In this document: piece after piece, positions 9,539 to 17,768 of the stretch
Layout: each line of letters begins with the position of its first letter
Position numbering within the stretch: the first letter of the stretch is position 1
Assembly (NCBI GenBank): GCA_017448975.1
Contig: JAFSKN010000017.1
Location: 55,270-119,269, forward strand
Direction of reading: 5' to 3'
DNA: 64,000 nucleotides
Source of the DNA: Clostridia bacterium
Lineage (GTDB): Bacteria > Bacillota > Clostridia > Christensenellales > Aristaeellaceae
Translations under genes and position numbers: made by a program
Notes under the pieces: generated by a model
What the model saw: only the letters and a program-made list of their open reading frames with translations
The model's database searches: none
What the model was told of the DNA's origin: nothing

Positions 9539-9567
9539 TTGCCAAACGTCCCAAAATCTGCTATAAT
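9539..9567 (+). promoter_or_regulatory. Sigma-A type promoter of the asp23-like operon
   Basis: TTGCCA (9539-9544), a 17-bp spacer and a perfect TATAAT (9562-9567) lie directly before the AAGGAGGTG ribosome binding site at 9581-9589. Confidence 0.85.
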
Positions 9568-9596
9568 GAAATATCCTTTTAAGGAGGTGCTTTTGT

Positions 9597-10370
9597 ATGC
9601 CGCAAAAAAACCCGCAGAAAACTGCAAAGAAAGATAATCTCCCCGTCACCAAGGTGGACGTGGACCTTGAGAACGGCGGCACCATCAGTTATGCCAATGA
9701 AGTGATCGCCACCATCGCCGGTGTGGCTGCCAATGAAATCGAAGGCATCGCCGGTATGTGTGTCAGCGGCGGCTTCACCGATATTTTGGGCCGCGGCAAG
9801 AACATCACCCGGGGTGTAAAAGTGGAAGTCGGCAGCCAGGAAGCGGCGGTGGACCTGTACATCATCGTGGAATACGGCTACCCCATCCAGAAGGTGTCCG
9901 CCGAGGTGCAGGAAAACGTGCGCCGCGCCCTGGAAAGCCTGACCGGGCTGCATGTGGTGCGGGTGGACGTGCACGTGCAGGGCGTCAGCTTTGAAAAAGA
10001 AAAGAAGCAGACCCAGAACATCCTGGAGGCCACCAAGAATCCTGTGCTGGCCGAGCCCGAAACGCCCGCGTCGGCGCCGACGCCGGAAACGCCGAAGGAA
10101 GAGCCGAAGCCGCAGGAGGCCGAAGCCCCCAAGGAAGCGCAGGACGAGCCCGTGAAAGAGGACGCGGAATTCGACAGCGACGTGCTCACCGAAGAAGCCA
10201 GCTTGGAAGCCGATCCCGCGGAAGCCGATCAGGCGGCCCAGGAAACGCCTGCGGAAGCCCCCGCCCAGGAAGAACCCCCCAAAGCCAAAACGCGGAAAAA
10301 GACGCAGCCCGGGAAAGAAACCAAGCCGGATTCTTCCCCCAAGCGGCCTCATGGCCGGGTCCGCGCCTGA
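9597..10370 (+). CDS. Asp23/Gls24 family envelope stress protein with long acidic tail
   Basis: This is a 257-residue protein. Residues about 15-130 form an Asp23/Gls24 domain, with GGTISYANEVIATIAGVAA and the VEVGSQEAAVDLYIIVEYG segment being characteristic. Asp23 proteins coat the inner membrane through AmaP in Gram-positive bacteria. The remaining half is a low-complexity stretch rich in Glu, Pro and Ala, ending in a basic patch (KTRKKTQPGK). Typical family members are about 120-150 residues, so the tail is an addition. It has its own strong promoter and an ideal ribosome binding site, and it is followed by the genes for its likely anchor partners. Confidence 0.9.
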   Translation: MPQKNPQKTAKKDNLPVTKVDVDLENGGTISYANEVIATIAGVAANEIEGIAGMCVSGGFTDILGRGKNITRGVKVEVGSQEAAVDLYIIVEYGYPIQKVSAEVQENVRRALESLTGLHVVRVDVHVQGVSFEKEKKQTQNILEATKNPVLAEPETPASAPTPETPKEEPKPQEAEAPKEAQDEPVKEDAEFDSDVLTEEASLEADPAEADQAAQETPAEAPAQEEPPKAKTRKKTQPGKETKPDSSPKRPHGRVRA

Positions 10371-10441
10371 TATGCCGATCCAGTATTGTTTTGAAAAGCG
10401 CCGTAAAGCGCTGTGATCCGGTATAAAAAGGAGCGAATCCA

Positions 10442-11362
10442 ATGAAAATGAAGCTGTGGGACCGTCTGATCCTGTTATTTGGTGCTTTGCTGAACCTTGC
10501 TTGCGGCGTATTGCTGTTTTTACGGGGCCTTCAAATAGAAAATTATATCCCGTATATCGTCTTCGCCGTGCTGCTGGCGGCTTTCGGCGTATATTTGGTG
10601 CTGCTGCTTCGCCGCTGTTACGTCAAGCGCAACGAATTCGTGATCCAGCGCACGGAAAGCGGCGAGCTGCGCATCGCGGTGAAGGCCATCGAAAACCAGG
10701 TGCAGAAATGCATTGACCTGCATGAGGAAATTCAGGTCAACACCATGAATATCCTCACCACCCGTGAAGGTGTGGTGGTGGATCTGATCGTGACCCTGGC
10801 CAACAACATTTCCATTCCTCTGGCGGTGGCTTCCCTGCAAAAGCAGATCAAACAGTATCTGGTGGCATCCTCCGGCATCGAAGTGAAGGAAGTGCGCGTG
10901 TCCGTAGAATCCACCCAGAATACCGTTCTGCCCGCCGAGCCTGCCCCGGAGGGCGAGCCCGCCGAAAAAGCCGCCGCGAAAGAGGAAAAGAAAGCCCCCA
11001 TGCATCAGCGCCTGTTCGGCCGGGCGGACGAACCCGCTATCGTGCCCGAACCCCCCAAGGAAGAATGCACGGAGGACGAGGAAGCCGCCACCGAAGCAGA
11101 AACCGAGGAAGCAGTTGCCGTAGAGGAAGCCAAGGACCCCTCCGTTTCCCCCTGGATGAAGCCCGATGAAGAACCGGCGGCGGACGAATCTTCCGAAGCG
11201 CCGGAAACCGTTCAAACGCCCGAAGAACCGGAAGCCGCTCCCGCTGCGGACGCGTCGGAAATGTCGGAAACGCCGGAAACGCCGGAAGCGCCGGAAACAC
11301 CTTCCGAACCCCTTGCCGAAGCGGAAATAATACCGGAATCGGAGGAAAAGACCAATGAGTGA
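10442..11362 (+). CDS. amaP: Alkaline shock response membrane anchor protein
   Basis: This is a 306-residue protein with two N-terminal membrane segments (about residues 6-28 and 33-54) followed by a soluble domain with the AmaP pattern (NTMNILTTREGVVVDLIVTL, about residues 99-118). In known systems AmaP anchors Asp23 to the membrane. As in the preceding gene, the C-terminal part from about residue 165 is a Glu/Pro/Ala-rich tail with near-repeats such as ETPETPEAPETP. It sits 71 bp after the asp23-like gene and overlaps the next gene by 8 bp. The assignment is supported by topology and by gene order. Confidence 0.85.
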   Translation: MKMKLWDRLILLFGALLNLACGVLLFLRGLQIENYIPYIVFAVLLAAFGVYLVLLLRRCYVKRNEFVIQRTESGELRIAVKAIENQVQKCIDLHEEIQVNTMNILTTREGVVVDLIVTLANNISIPLAVASLQKQIKQYLVASSGIEVKEVRVSVESTQNTVLPAEPAPEGEPAEKAAAKEEKKAPMHQRLFGRADEPAIVPEPPKEECTEDEEAATEAETEEAVAVEEAKDPSVSPWMKPDEEPAADESSEAPETVQTPEEPEAAPAADASEMSETPETPEAPETPSEPLAEAEIIPESEEKTNE

Positions 11363-11717
11363 CCGCAATGATCGTCCCTCTGTGGCAAGCGTTTTCAAGG
11401 TTGGTACGCCGGAATGCGCCGTTTTTTCCTGCGCAGCGGCCGTCGGCGTGGGGCTGCTGCTGCTTTTGGTGGGTTTTTGGAACACCGTGTGGATCGCCCT
11501 GTTGGGCGCGGCCGGCGCTTTCTTAGGCGGGGTCAGGAATAAAAAGGAAGTCCTGAAAAGCGTGCTGAACCGCGTGATCCCGGATAAGAAAACCATCCTC
11601 TATCGGGGTGAGCACCCCGACATCATCAAGGCCGTGCGGGAAGCCACCGCCAAAACCGACAGCGCCGAGAAGGGCGAAAGCGAACCCGAACAGGAGCAAG
11701 AATCGGAACAGGAATAA
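11355..11717 (+). CDS. DUF2273 family small membrane protein
   Basis: This is a 120-residue protein with two adjacent membrane helices (about residues 20-60, with a short GFWNTVW turn) and a charged C-terminus rich in Glu. Small DUF2273 proteins are regularly encoded beside amaP and asp23 and are thought to join the same membrane complex. It overlaps amaP by 8 bp, so translation is probably coupled. Confidence 0.85.
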   Translation: MSDRNDRPSVASVFKVGTPECAVFSCAAAVGVGLLLLLVGFWNTVWIALLGAAGAFLGGVRNKKEVLKSVLNRVIPDKKTILYRGEHPDIIKAVREATAKTDSAEKGESEPEQEQESEQE

Positions 11718-11741
11718 TTACGAAGGATCGGAGATAAATCC

Positions 11742-12155
11742 ATGTCGCGTAAATCGGCACGGGCTGCGGCCGTGCAAATGGTGTATGAGCAGATGTTGGG
11801 CGGCGAAGGCGGAGAAGAAACCCTGCGCGGCCTGATTGAATTTACGCCGGAGGAGGACGATCAGGCTTACATCGATTCTCTGCTGGCCGGCGTGGAAGCC
11901 CACGGCGCGGAATTGGACGGGCAGATCGAAAAGTGCCTCAAGGGCTGGACGCTGGACCGCATCGCCAAGGTGGACCGGGCCGTGCTCCGTGTGGCGGCCT
12001 ATGAGCTGTGCCATGACCGCAAGACCCCCGACGCCGTGGTGATCAACGAAGCCGTTGCCCTGGCTCAGCGCTTTGATTCCCCCACGGCGGCCAAATTTGT
12101 CAACGGTGTGCTGTCCACGCTGCTGGCAGAACGGGATCAGGGAGCAAACGCCTGA
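11742..12155 (+). CDS. nusB: Transcription antitermination factor NusB
   Basis: This is a 137-residue all-helical NusB, which binds boxA RNA with NusE and supports antitermination of rRNA operons. The N-terminal RKSARAAAVQMVYEQM and the C-terminal TPDAVVINEAVALAQRF and KFVNGVLSTL segments are diagnostic. It lies 24 bp after the DUF2273 gene, and its stop overlaps the start of the next gene by one base. The order asp23, nusB, folD, xseAB, ispA is common in Clostridia. Confidence 0.96.
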   Translation: MSRKSARAAAVQMVYEQMLGGEGGEETLRGLIEFTPEEDDQAYIDSLLAGVEAHGAELDGQIEKCLKGWTLDRIAKVDRAVLRVAAYELCHDRKTPDAVVINEAVALAQRFDSPTAAKFVNGVLSTLLAERDQGANA

Positions 12156-13144
12156 TGCTGGCCCTTGGGCTGGATACCAGCTGTTATACCACATCCGCCG
12201 CCCTGTGCCGCGCCGACGGCCTGCCCCGGCAGGAACGGCGGCTTTTGCCGGTAGCAAAGGGTGAACGCGGCCTTCGCCAAAGCGAGGCCGTTTTTGCGCA
12301 TGTAAGGCAGCTTCCCCAGGTGCTGCTGCCGCTGCTGACCGAAAACAGAGAGAAGATCGATTGCGTCTGCGCATCCGCAAGCCCCCGTGACGGCGAAGAT
12401 TCCTATATGCCCGTGTTTCAGGTGGGCGTGAGCCAGGGAAAAGCCCTGGCAGCGGCGCTGAACGTGCCCTTTTTCACCACCACCCACCAGCGGGGCCACA
12501 TCGCCGCCGCGAAATATGGTACAGGATTGGAAGCCAGCCGATTTGTGGCCCTGCATCTGTCCGGCGGCACCACCGATACCCTGCTGATCGACGGAGACGC
12601 ACTGACGCCCCTTGGCACTTCCTGCGATCTCCACGCCGGGCAGTTGGTGGACAGGATCGGCGTGAAGTTAGGCCTCCCCTTCCCCGCCGGGCCGTATTTG
12701 GAGGAACTGGCAGTAAAGGGAGAAAACAAAAACCGCGTGCCCGTCAGCTTTGAAGCAGACGGCCTGCGCTGCCATTTATCCGGGGCGGAAGCGCAGCTGA
12801 TGCGCATGGTCGAAGCGGATGAAGCCAGGGAAAACGTGGCCGCCGAGGTGTACGGCGTACTGTGCCGCACGGTGCTGCGGCTGGTGCAGGCGGCAGCGGA
12901 GACAAGCGGCGTCAAGGACGTGCTGATCGCCGGGGGCGTCGCGTCCTCCCGCTTATTGCGGAACATGCTGGCGGAGCGGAACGAAAAACGGCGGACAGGC
13001 TTAAATCTGTTTTTTGGCCGTCCCGAGTTCTCCGGCGACAACGCCGTGGGCGTGGCGCTGATCGGATTACATGATCTGGAAATTTGTACAAAGAATAAGG
13101 GACAAGTATCTGTACATGCTGCCGCGAATCAACCGACAGCCTAA
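12155..13144 (+). CDS. Peptidase M22/TsaD-like (Kae1 superfamily) protein
   Basis: This is a 329-residue protein of the actin-like ATPase fold, related to TsaD/Kae1. The N-terminal GLDTSCYTTS is the phosphate-binding start, the metal-binding pair is His111/His115 in HQRGH, and GGVASSRLLRNML is the late conserved loop. It lies in the nusB-folD interval, where Clostridia often carry such a paralogue. Its length and sequence differ from classical TsaD, so it may not be the tRNA t6A enzyme; its substrate is unknown. Start and nusB stop overlap. Confidence 0.8.
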   Translation: MLALGLDTSCYTTSAALCRADGLPRQERRLLPVAKGERGLRQSEAVFAHVRQLPQVLLPLLTENREKIDCVCASASPRDGEDSYMPVFQVGVSQGKALAAALNVPFFTTTHQRGHIAAAKYGTGLEASRFVALHLSGGTTDTLLIDGDALTPLGTSCDLHAGQLVDRIGVKLGLPFPAGPYLEELAVKGENKNRVPVSFEADGLRCHLSGAEAQLMRMVEADEARENVAAEVYGVLCRTVLRLVQAAAETSGVKDVLIAGGVASSRLLRNMLAERNEKRRTGLNLFFGRPEFSGDNAVGVALIGLHDLEICTKNKGQVSVHAAANQPTA

Positions 13145-13163
13145 CGCAAGGCGCATCCCTCCA

Positions 13164-13182
13164 GATAATGATATTCATTAAG
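13164..13182. promoter_or_regulatory. Fur-box-like palindrome upstream of folD
   Basis: The 19 bases GATAATGATATTCATTAAG match the classical Fur box GATAATGATAATCATTATC at 16 of 19 positions. It lies 41 bp before the folD start. The sequence match is plain; binding is only a possibility. Confidence 0.35.
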
Positions 13183-13222
13183 CGTCAAAACATCAATGCA
13201 AATATGTTTGAAGGAGTTCTCT

Positions 13223-14065
13223 ATGGCGATTTTGATGGACGGCAAGGTTTTGGCCGCGGAGCAGATGGCAAAGCTTAAAAATCGGGTGGACGCCCTGAAA
13301 GCGTCTGGCCGCACGGTGGGTTTGGCGGTGATTTTGGTGGGGGACGACCCCGCCAGTCAGGTGTATGTGCGCAACAAGGGCAAAGCCTGCGAGGAATTGG
13401 GCATCCTGTCCGAAACCCTGCGCCTGCCCGCCGAAACCACCCAGGAGGAACTGGAAGCGGAAATCGACCGCCTGAACAAGGACAGCCGGATCGACGGCAT
13501 CCTGGTGCAGCTTCCCCTGCCCAAGCATTTGGACGAAGCAAAGGCTTTAGCCAAAATCATCCCCGAAAAGGACGTGGACGGCTTCCACATCGAAAACGCA
13601 GGGAAGCTGTTCACCGGCCAGCCCGGCGTGGTGGCCTGCACACCCAAGGGCATTTTGCACATGCTGAAAGCCAGCGGCGTGCCCCTCAAGGGTAAGGAAG
13701 CGGTGGTCATCGGCCGCAGCAACATCGTGGGCAAGCCCGTGGCTATGCTGCTGCTGAATGAAAACTGCACCGTGACGATTTGCCATTCCCGCACCGCCGA
13801 TCTTGCTTCCCACACCCGCCGGGCGGATATCCTGGTGGCCGCCGTTGGCAAGCCCAAATTCGTCACCGCCGATATGGTGAAGCCCGGCGCCGCCGTGGTG
13901 GACGTGGGCATCAACCGGGTGGACGGCAAAGTAGTGGGCGACGTGGATTTTGACAGTGTGGAAAAGGTGGCGGGGTACATCTCCCCCGTGCCCGGCGGCG
14001 TGGGCAAAATGACCATTTGCATGCTGATGGAAAACACCGTGGAAGCGGCGGAACGGAAAGGATAA
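13223..14065 (+). CDS. folD: Bifunctional methylenetetrahydrofolate dehydrogenase/cyclohydrolase
   Basis: This is a 280-residue FolD that interconverts 5,10-methylene- and 10-formyl-tetrahydrofolate in one-carbon metabolism. Conserved blocks are [20 protein letters not shown] with the catalytic lysine, [39 protein letters not shown] and the C-terminal [10 protein letters not shown]. Length is normal. The ATG at 13223 follows AAGGAG at 13211-13216; an ATG at 13196 lacks a site. It is followed by a repeat element that separates it from xseA. Confidence 0.97.
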   Translation: MAILMDGKVLAAEQMAKLKNRVDALKASGRTVGLAVILVGDDPASQVYVRNKGKACEELGILSETLRLPAETTQEELEAEIDRLNKDSRIDGILVQLPLPKHLDEAKALAKIIPEKDVDGFHIENAGKLFTGQPGVVACTPKGILHMLKASGVPLKGKEAVVIGRSNIVGKPVAMLLLNENCTVTICHSRTADLASHTRRADILVAAVGKPKFVTADMVKPGAAVVDVGINRVDGKVVGDVDFDSVEKVAGYISPVPGGVGKMTICMLMENTVEAAERKG

Positions 14066-14070
14066 AAACG

Positions 14071-14258
14071 AAGAGTTGGGAGTTGAGAGTTGAGATTTAT
14101 TTTGTCGGTCAAAATGCATTTCATGTTCGATGAATACTATTTTGATGAAAAATCTCAGCTTATTCGCCCAGAATGCTTTTTCATGATATGGCAGAATAAA
14201 TGCGGCTTCTGTCTCACTATAAAACGCTCAACTCTCAACTCCCAACTCTCAACTCTTT
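14071..14258. repeat. Long inverted-repeat element with GTTGAGA arms (copy 1)
   Basis: The left arm (14073-14094) is built from GAGTTGGGAG and GTTGAGA units. Its exact 22-base reverse complement occurs at 14227-14248, about 130 bp away, and the right arm is extended by one more CTCAACT unit. The interior has no gene. Related copies are at 17630-17732 and 61097-61235. Confidence 0.8.
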
Positions 14259-14279
14259 CCGCGAAAGGAAGGTTCGCAA

Positions 14280-15503
14280 ATGCCCTGGACGCTGACGGTT
14301 TCCGAATTGAATGATTATGTGCGCCGCGCCCTGGCAAGCGACCCTTCCCTGCGCTTTCTTTCCCTGCGGGGAGAGATCAGCGATTTCAAGAAATACGCTT
14401 CCGGCCACTGGTATTTTACCCTGAAGGACGAAGCGTGCATGATCCAGTGCGTGTGCTTTCGGCAGTACAACATGCGCCTGGATTTCAGGCCCGAAAACGG
14501 CATGAAGGTGGTGCTCACCGGGGCGGTGGGCCTGTATCCCGAGCGGGGCAGTTACCAGTTTTACGCCGAATCCATGACCCGGGACGGTGTGGGCGAGCTG
14601 TTTTTAAAGCTGGAGGCCCTGAAAAACAAGCTGATGAAGGAAGGGCTGTTCGACGTAGCGAAAAAGCGGCCTCTCCCCCTGCTGCCAAGGGCCATCGGCG
14701 TGGTCACCTCCCGTTCCGGCGCGGTGATCCACGATATTGCCACCGTTACCCGCCGCCGCTTTCCCGCCATGCAGATCATTCTGCGGCCCGCCCAGGTGCA
14801 GGGCGAGGGCGCGGCGGAGGACATCGCCCGGGGCATCGCGGAAATCTCGTCCCTGCCCCAGGTGGACGTGATCATCGTGGGCCGGGGCGGCGGTTCCCTG
14901 GAAGATTTATGGGCGTTCAACGAAGAAATCGTGGTGCGCGCCATCGCCGCCTGTCCGGTGCCGGTGGTGTCTGCCGTGGGCCACGAGGTGGACGTGACGC
15001 TGGCCGATTTGGCGGCGGACGTGCGGGCCGCCACGCCATCCGTAGCGGCGGAGGTGTGCGTGCCGGAGAAAGACGCGCTGCTGGCCACCATCCAGAAAAT
15101 GCGGGCAAGCATGGAACGGGCCGGGGAAAACCTGATTTTGTCCCGCCGATCCCGGCTGGCGCTGTGTGAAAAACGGCTGGCCGCCCGGCACCCCGCCGCC
15201 CTGCTGCGGGACTTTAAGGCCCGGGCCGACCTGCTGGGCCACCGCCTGCAGGCCGTGACCGAAAAAAAGCTCTCCCTGCTGAAAGCCCAAACCGCCGCCC
15301 TGAGCGACAAACTGAACGCCTTAGGGCCGCGGCAGGCGCTGAACCGGGGCTACGCCATCCTGTTAAACGGCAAAACCGCCGTGACTCAGGTGGATCAGGC
15401 GGCGGAGGAAATGACCGTGCTATTGCAGGACGGCACCCTGCGGGTGAAAACGCTCAACAGACGGAAGGAGGATCCCTTTGGCGAAGAAGCAAGCATCCTT
15501 TGA
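14280..15503 (+). CDS. xseA: Exodeoxyribonuclease VII large subunit
   Basis: This is a 407-residue XseA, the catalytic subunit that degrades single-stranded DNA with XseB. It has an N-terminal OB fold (LSLRGEISDFKKYASGHWYF), then the catalytic domain with TSRSGAVIHDI, VGRGGGSLEDLWAFNEE and SAVGHEVDVTLADL, a coiled-coil middle and the C-terminal LNRGYAIL segment. Length is normal. A ribosome binding site (AAAGGAAGG) precedes the ATG. It overlaps xseB by 26 bp. Confidence 0.97.
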   Translation: MPWTLTVSELNDYVRRALASDPSLRFLSLRGEISDFKKYASGHWYFTLKDEACMIQCVCFRQYNMRLDFRPENGMKVVLTGAVGLYPERGSYQFYAESMTRDGVGELFLKLEALKNKLMKEGLFDVAKKRPLPLLPRAIGVVTSRSGAVIHDIATVTRRRFPAMQIILRPAQVQGEGAAEDIARGIAEISSLPQVDVIIVGRGGGSLEDLWAFNEEIVVRAIAACPVPVVSAVGHEVDVTLADLAADVRAATPSVAAEVCVPEKDALLATIQKMRASMERAGENLILSRRSRLALCEKRLAARHPAALLRDFKARADLLGHRLQAVTEKKLSLLKAQTAALSDKLNALGPRQALNRGYAILLNGKTAVTQVDQAAEEMTVLLQDGTLRVKTLNRRKEDPFGEEASIL

Positions 15504-15696
15504 GGACCGGCTGATGGATCTGGAGGATTTGGTGAAAAAAATGGAGGGCGGCTCTCTTCCGCTGAACGAAGCCCTGACCGCTTACGAGGCGGGCATGAAG
15601 CTGTCCAAACAACTGACCGAAGAACTAAACGCGGCGGAAAAACGCATGCTGGAGCTGTCCGGCGGCCAGACCATGCCCATGGAGGACGCGCCATGA
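15478..15696 (+). CDS. xseB: Exodeoxyribonuclease VII small subunit
   Basis: This is a 72-residue XseB with the family pattern FEDRLMDLEDLVKKMEGG, LPLNEALTAYEAGMKL and a final LNAAEKRMLEL. It starts with TTG behind a GGAGGAT site inside the end of xseA, so synthesis of the two subunits is coupled. Its stop overlaps the next gene's start (ATGA). Confidence 0.95.
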   Translation: MAKKQASFEDRLMDLEDLVKKMEGGSLPLNEALTAYEAGMKLSKQLTEELNAAEKRMLELSGGQTMPMEDAP

Positions 15697-16559
15697 CCCC
15701 GAAAGAAACGCTGAACGCTTACAAAGAACGGCTGGAAGCCTATCTGGACAGCCTTTCCTTCTCCGGCGCGCCGGAAAAACTGCGGGAGGCCATGCGGTAC
15801 AGCCTGCTCGGCGGCGGCAAACGCCTGCGGGGCTGCCTGCTGCTCATGGCCTGCGCGCTGGCTGGGGACGATGTGGAGGCCGCTCTGCCCTTTGCGGCGG
15901 CGCTTGAAATGATCCACGCCTATTCCCTGATCCACGATGATCTGCCCGCCATGGACAACGATACCCTGCGCCGGGGCAAACCCACCAATCACGTGGTGTT
16001 CGGCGAGGCCATGGCGATCTTGGCGGGCGACGGCCTGCTGACCCACGCTTTTGAAATCATGGCGGCGTCCAATCATCCCCATGCGTTCCGCGCCTTGGGC
16101 GAAATCGCCAGCGCGGCGGGCGTGGGCGGCATGTTGGGGGGCCAGGTGCTGGACGTGACCAACGAAGGCGCCGCGCCGGAAAAAACGCTGGTGGAAGAGA
16201 TCCAGCGGGGCAAAACCGCCGCCCTGCTCACCGCCCCCGTCACCGCCGGGCTGATTTTGGGCGGCGCGGATGAAAAGCAAATCGAAGCGGGGCGCGCCTA
16301 CGGCTATCATCTGGGCATGGCTTTCCAGATCGTGGACGATATCCTGGACGTGGAAGGCGACCCCGCCCTGATGGGCAAAACCTTAGGAAAGGACGCGGCG
16401 GAAAGAAAGCTCACCTGGCCCGCCTGCGTTGGGCTGGACCAGGCGAAACGGGATGCCGCCGCCCATATTGACGCCGCGGTGAAAGCGCTGGAAGTTTTCG
16501 GCGGTGCGGCGGACGATCTAAAAAACCTTGCGTTTTCATCCCTGCATCGCGTACAATAG
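15693..16559 (+). CDS. ispA: Polyprenyl (farnesyl/geranyl) diphosphate synthase
   Basis: This is a 288-residue trans-prenyl synthase that extends isopentenyl diphosphate to about C15. The first aspartate-rich motif is in HDDLPAMDND and the second in VDDILDVEGD; GGGKRLRG and KTAALL are also present. Its length and place after xseB fit IspA, although the chain length is inferred. It overlaps xseB by four bases. Confidence 0.93.
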   Translation: MTPKETLNAYKERLEAYLDSLSFSGAPEKLREAMRYSLLGGGKRLRGCLLLMACALAGDDVEAALPFAAALEMIHAYSLIHDDLPAMDNDTLRRGKPTNHVVFGEAMAILAGDGLLTHAFEIMAASNHPHAFRALGEIASAAGVGGMLGGQVLDVTNEGAAPEKTLVEEIQRGKTAALLTAPVTAGLILGGADEKQIEAGRAYGYHLGMAFQIVDDILDVEGDPALMGKTLGKDAAERKLTWPACVGLDQAKRDAAAHIDAAVKALEVFGGAADDLKNLAFSSLHRVQ

Positions 16560-16576
16560 AACGAGGGGCGATCTGA

Positions 16577-17023
16577 GTGCAGTTTTTTGTGGATTTATGG
16601 CGCAACGGGCCGCTGAGATGCGGCGTTTTCTCCTGGGCGGCAGCGCAGCTTATCAAAGTGCTGATCAACCTTTGGCTGAATAAAAAGCTGGATTGGCGGC
16701 GCTGCTTCGGCATGGGCGGCATGCCCTCCTCCCATACGGCGCTGGTCATTTCCCTGGTGATTTCCATTGCGTTTCAGGAGGGCGTGCACTCCAGCATGTT
16801 CGCCATCGCGCTCGCCCTGGCCGCCGTGGTGATTTATGACGCTTTGGGTGTGCGCCGGGAAACGGGCCGTCAGAGCGAGGTGCTCAACCAGATCATCACC
16901 GAAATGCTGGTGGAAGGCAAGCCCATTACGGAAAAGCAGCTCAAGGAGCTGGTGGGCCACACCCCCTTGGAGGTGCTTGGCGGGCTGATCGTGGGCGTCA
17001 CGGTCACGCTGATTTGCATTTGA
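16577..17023 (+). CDS. Divergent PAP2 family membrane protein (YuiD-like)
   Basis: This is a 148-residue membrane protein of the DUF212/YuiD group, distantly related to PAP2 phosphatases. The conserved GGMPSSHTALVISL block and ALGVRRETGRQSEVLNQI are clear, and there are three to four hydrophobic segments. The physiological substrate is unknown. The start is GTG behind GAGGGGCGAT, 17 bp after the prenyl synthase gene. This may hint at a role in isoprenoid phosphate recycling, but that is context only. Confidence 0.9.
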   Translation: MQFFVDLWRNGPLRCGVFSWAAAQLIKVLINLWLNKKLDWRRCFGMGGMPSSHTALVISLVISIAFQEGVHSSMFAIALALAAVVIYDALGVRRETGRQSEVLNQIITEMLVEGKPITEKQLKELVGHTPLEVLGGLIVGVTVTLICI

Positions 17024-17064
17024 CGGAAGCATCATGCTTTCAATTTTGAAGGAGGATACCCGCA

Positions 17065-17625
17065 ATGATGGATCAATTTATGGAACAGGTCGTTACCAAA
17101 CAGAACCGCGGCATGCAGGCAGCCGCCTATATCTTCGGCTGGATCTCGCTGATCCTGATGGGCTTCATGGCATTTCTGCAATTCACCTCCATCACCGCTG
17201 TGCTGAGCCAGTACGGCTTCGGCGCAGAGTTCTTTATCACGCTGGCTCAGCTTGTGGTGTTCGGCGGCCTTGCCGTGTTCATCTACATTTACAAGGATCG
17301 CATCAAGCTGGAATATGAATACACTTTCACCAACGGCCAGCTGGATTTTGCCCAGGTGTTCAACAATAAAAAGCGCAAGAACTTAGGCACCATGAACCTC
17401 AAAAACCTGGAAGCCTGCGGTCTGGTGTCGTCCGGTTCCTTCAACCGCTATATCAACATGCAGGGCATCAAGCGCACCAACTGGTTTTTGAACCGGGAAG
17501 CGGAGCTGCTCTACTTCTACTATCAGAAGAACGGGGAAAAGCACATTATTATCATCGAGCCCAACGAAGAAATGCTCGGCATGATCAAGCGCAGCCTGCC
17601 CCAGGGAGTGTGGCAGAACAACTGA
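17065..17625 (+). CDS. Conserved two-helix membrane protein of unknown function
   Basis: This is a 186-residue protein with two membrane helices (about residues 18-42 and 52-72) and a cytoplasmic domain containing TNGQLDFAQVFNNKKRK and a C-terminal IIIEPNEEMLGMIKR. It resembles uncharacterised Clostridia membrane proteins of the DUF6106 type, but I am not sure of that family name. A strong AAGGAGGATA site precedes the ATG. A second ATG one codon later could also serve. It is the last gene before a repeat element. Confidence 0.7.
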   Translation: MMDQFMEQVVTKQNRGMQAAAYIFGWISLILMGFMAFLQFTSITAVLSQYGFGAEFFITLAQLVVFGGLAVFIYIYKDRIKLEYEYTFTNGQLDFAQVFNNKKRKNLGTMNLKNLEACGLVSSGSFNRYINMQGIKRTNWFLNREAELLYFYYQKNGEKHIIIIEPNEEMLGMIKRSLPQGVWQNN

Positions 17626-17629
17626 TTCA

Positions 17630-17732
17630 GAGTGGAGATTTGAGAGTTGAGATTTATATAGTTCTGAAAAATGTATTCTCTCGTCCCTTCATCGCAATCA
17701 TCTCAACTCTCCGCTCTCAACTCTCAACTCTT
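17630..17732. repeat. Long inverted-repeat element with GTTGAGA arms (copy 2)
   Basis: The left part (17630-17652) ends in AGAGTTGAGA and the right part (17701-17732) begins with TCTCAACTCT, followed by further CTCAACTCT units. The inner border GTTGAGATTTATATAG is shared in near-identical form with copy 3. No gene lies inside. Confidence 0.75.
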
Positions 17733-17768
17733 ATTGCCTGATAACTGTCAATCGGAGATTATCAAAAG

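Larger units (their letters stand above)
8872..9596. other. Intergenic region with gene remnants
   Basis: These 725 bp separate the exopolysaccharide locus from the envelope-stress cluster. They contain a short open frame (8980-9159), a weak inverted repeat with a T-rich tail near 9243-9275, a clean minus-strand terminator-like hairpin at 9328-9343 with no gene feeding it, a degenerate copy of the two-hairpin repeat (9404-9477) and the promoter of the next gene. The mixture suggests decay of a former gene or insertion. Confidence 0.6.
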
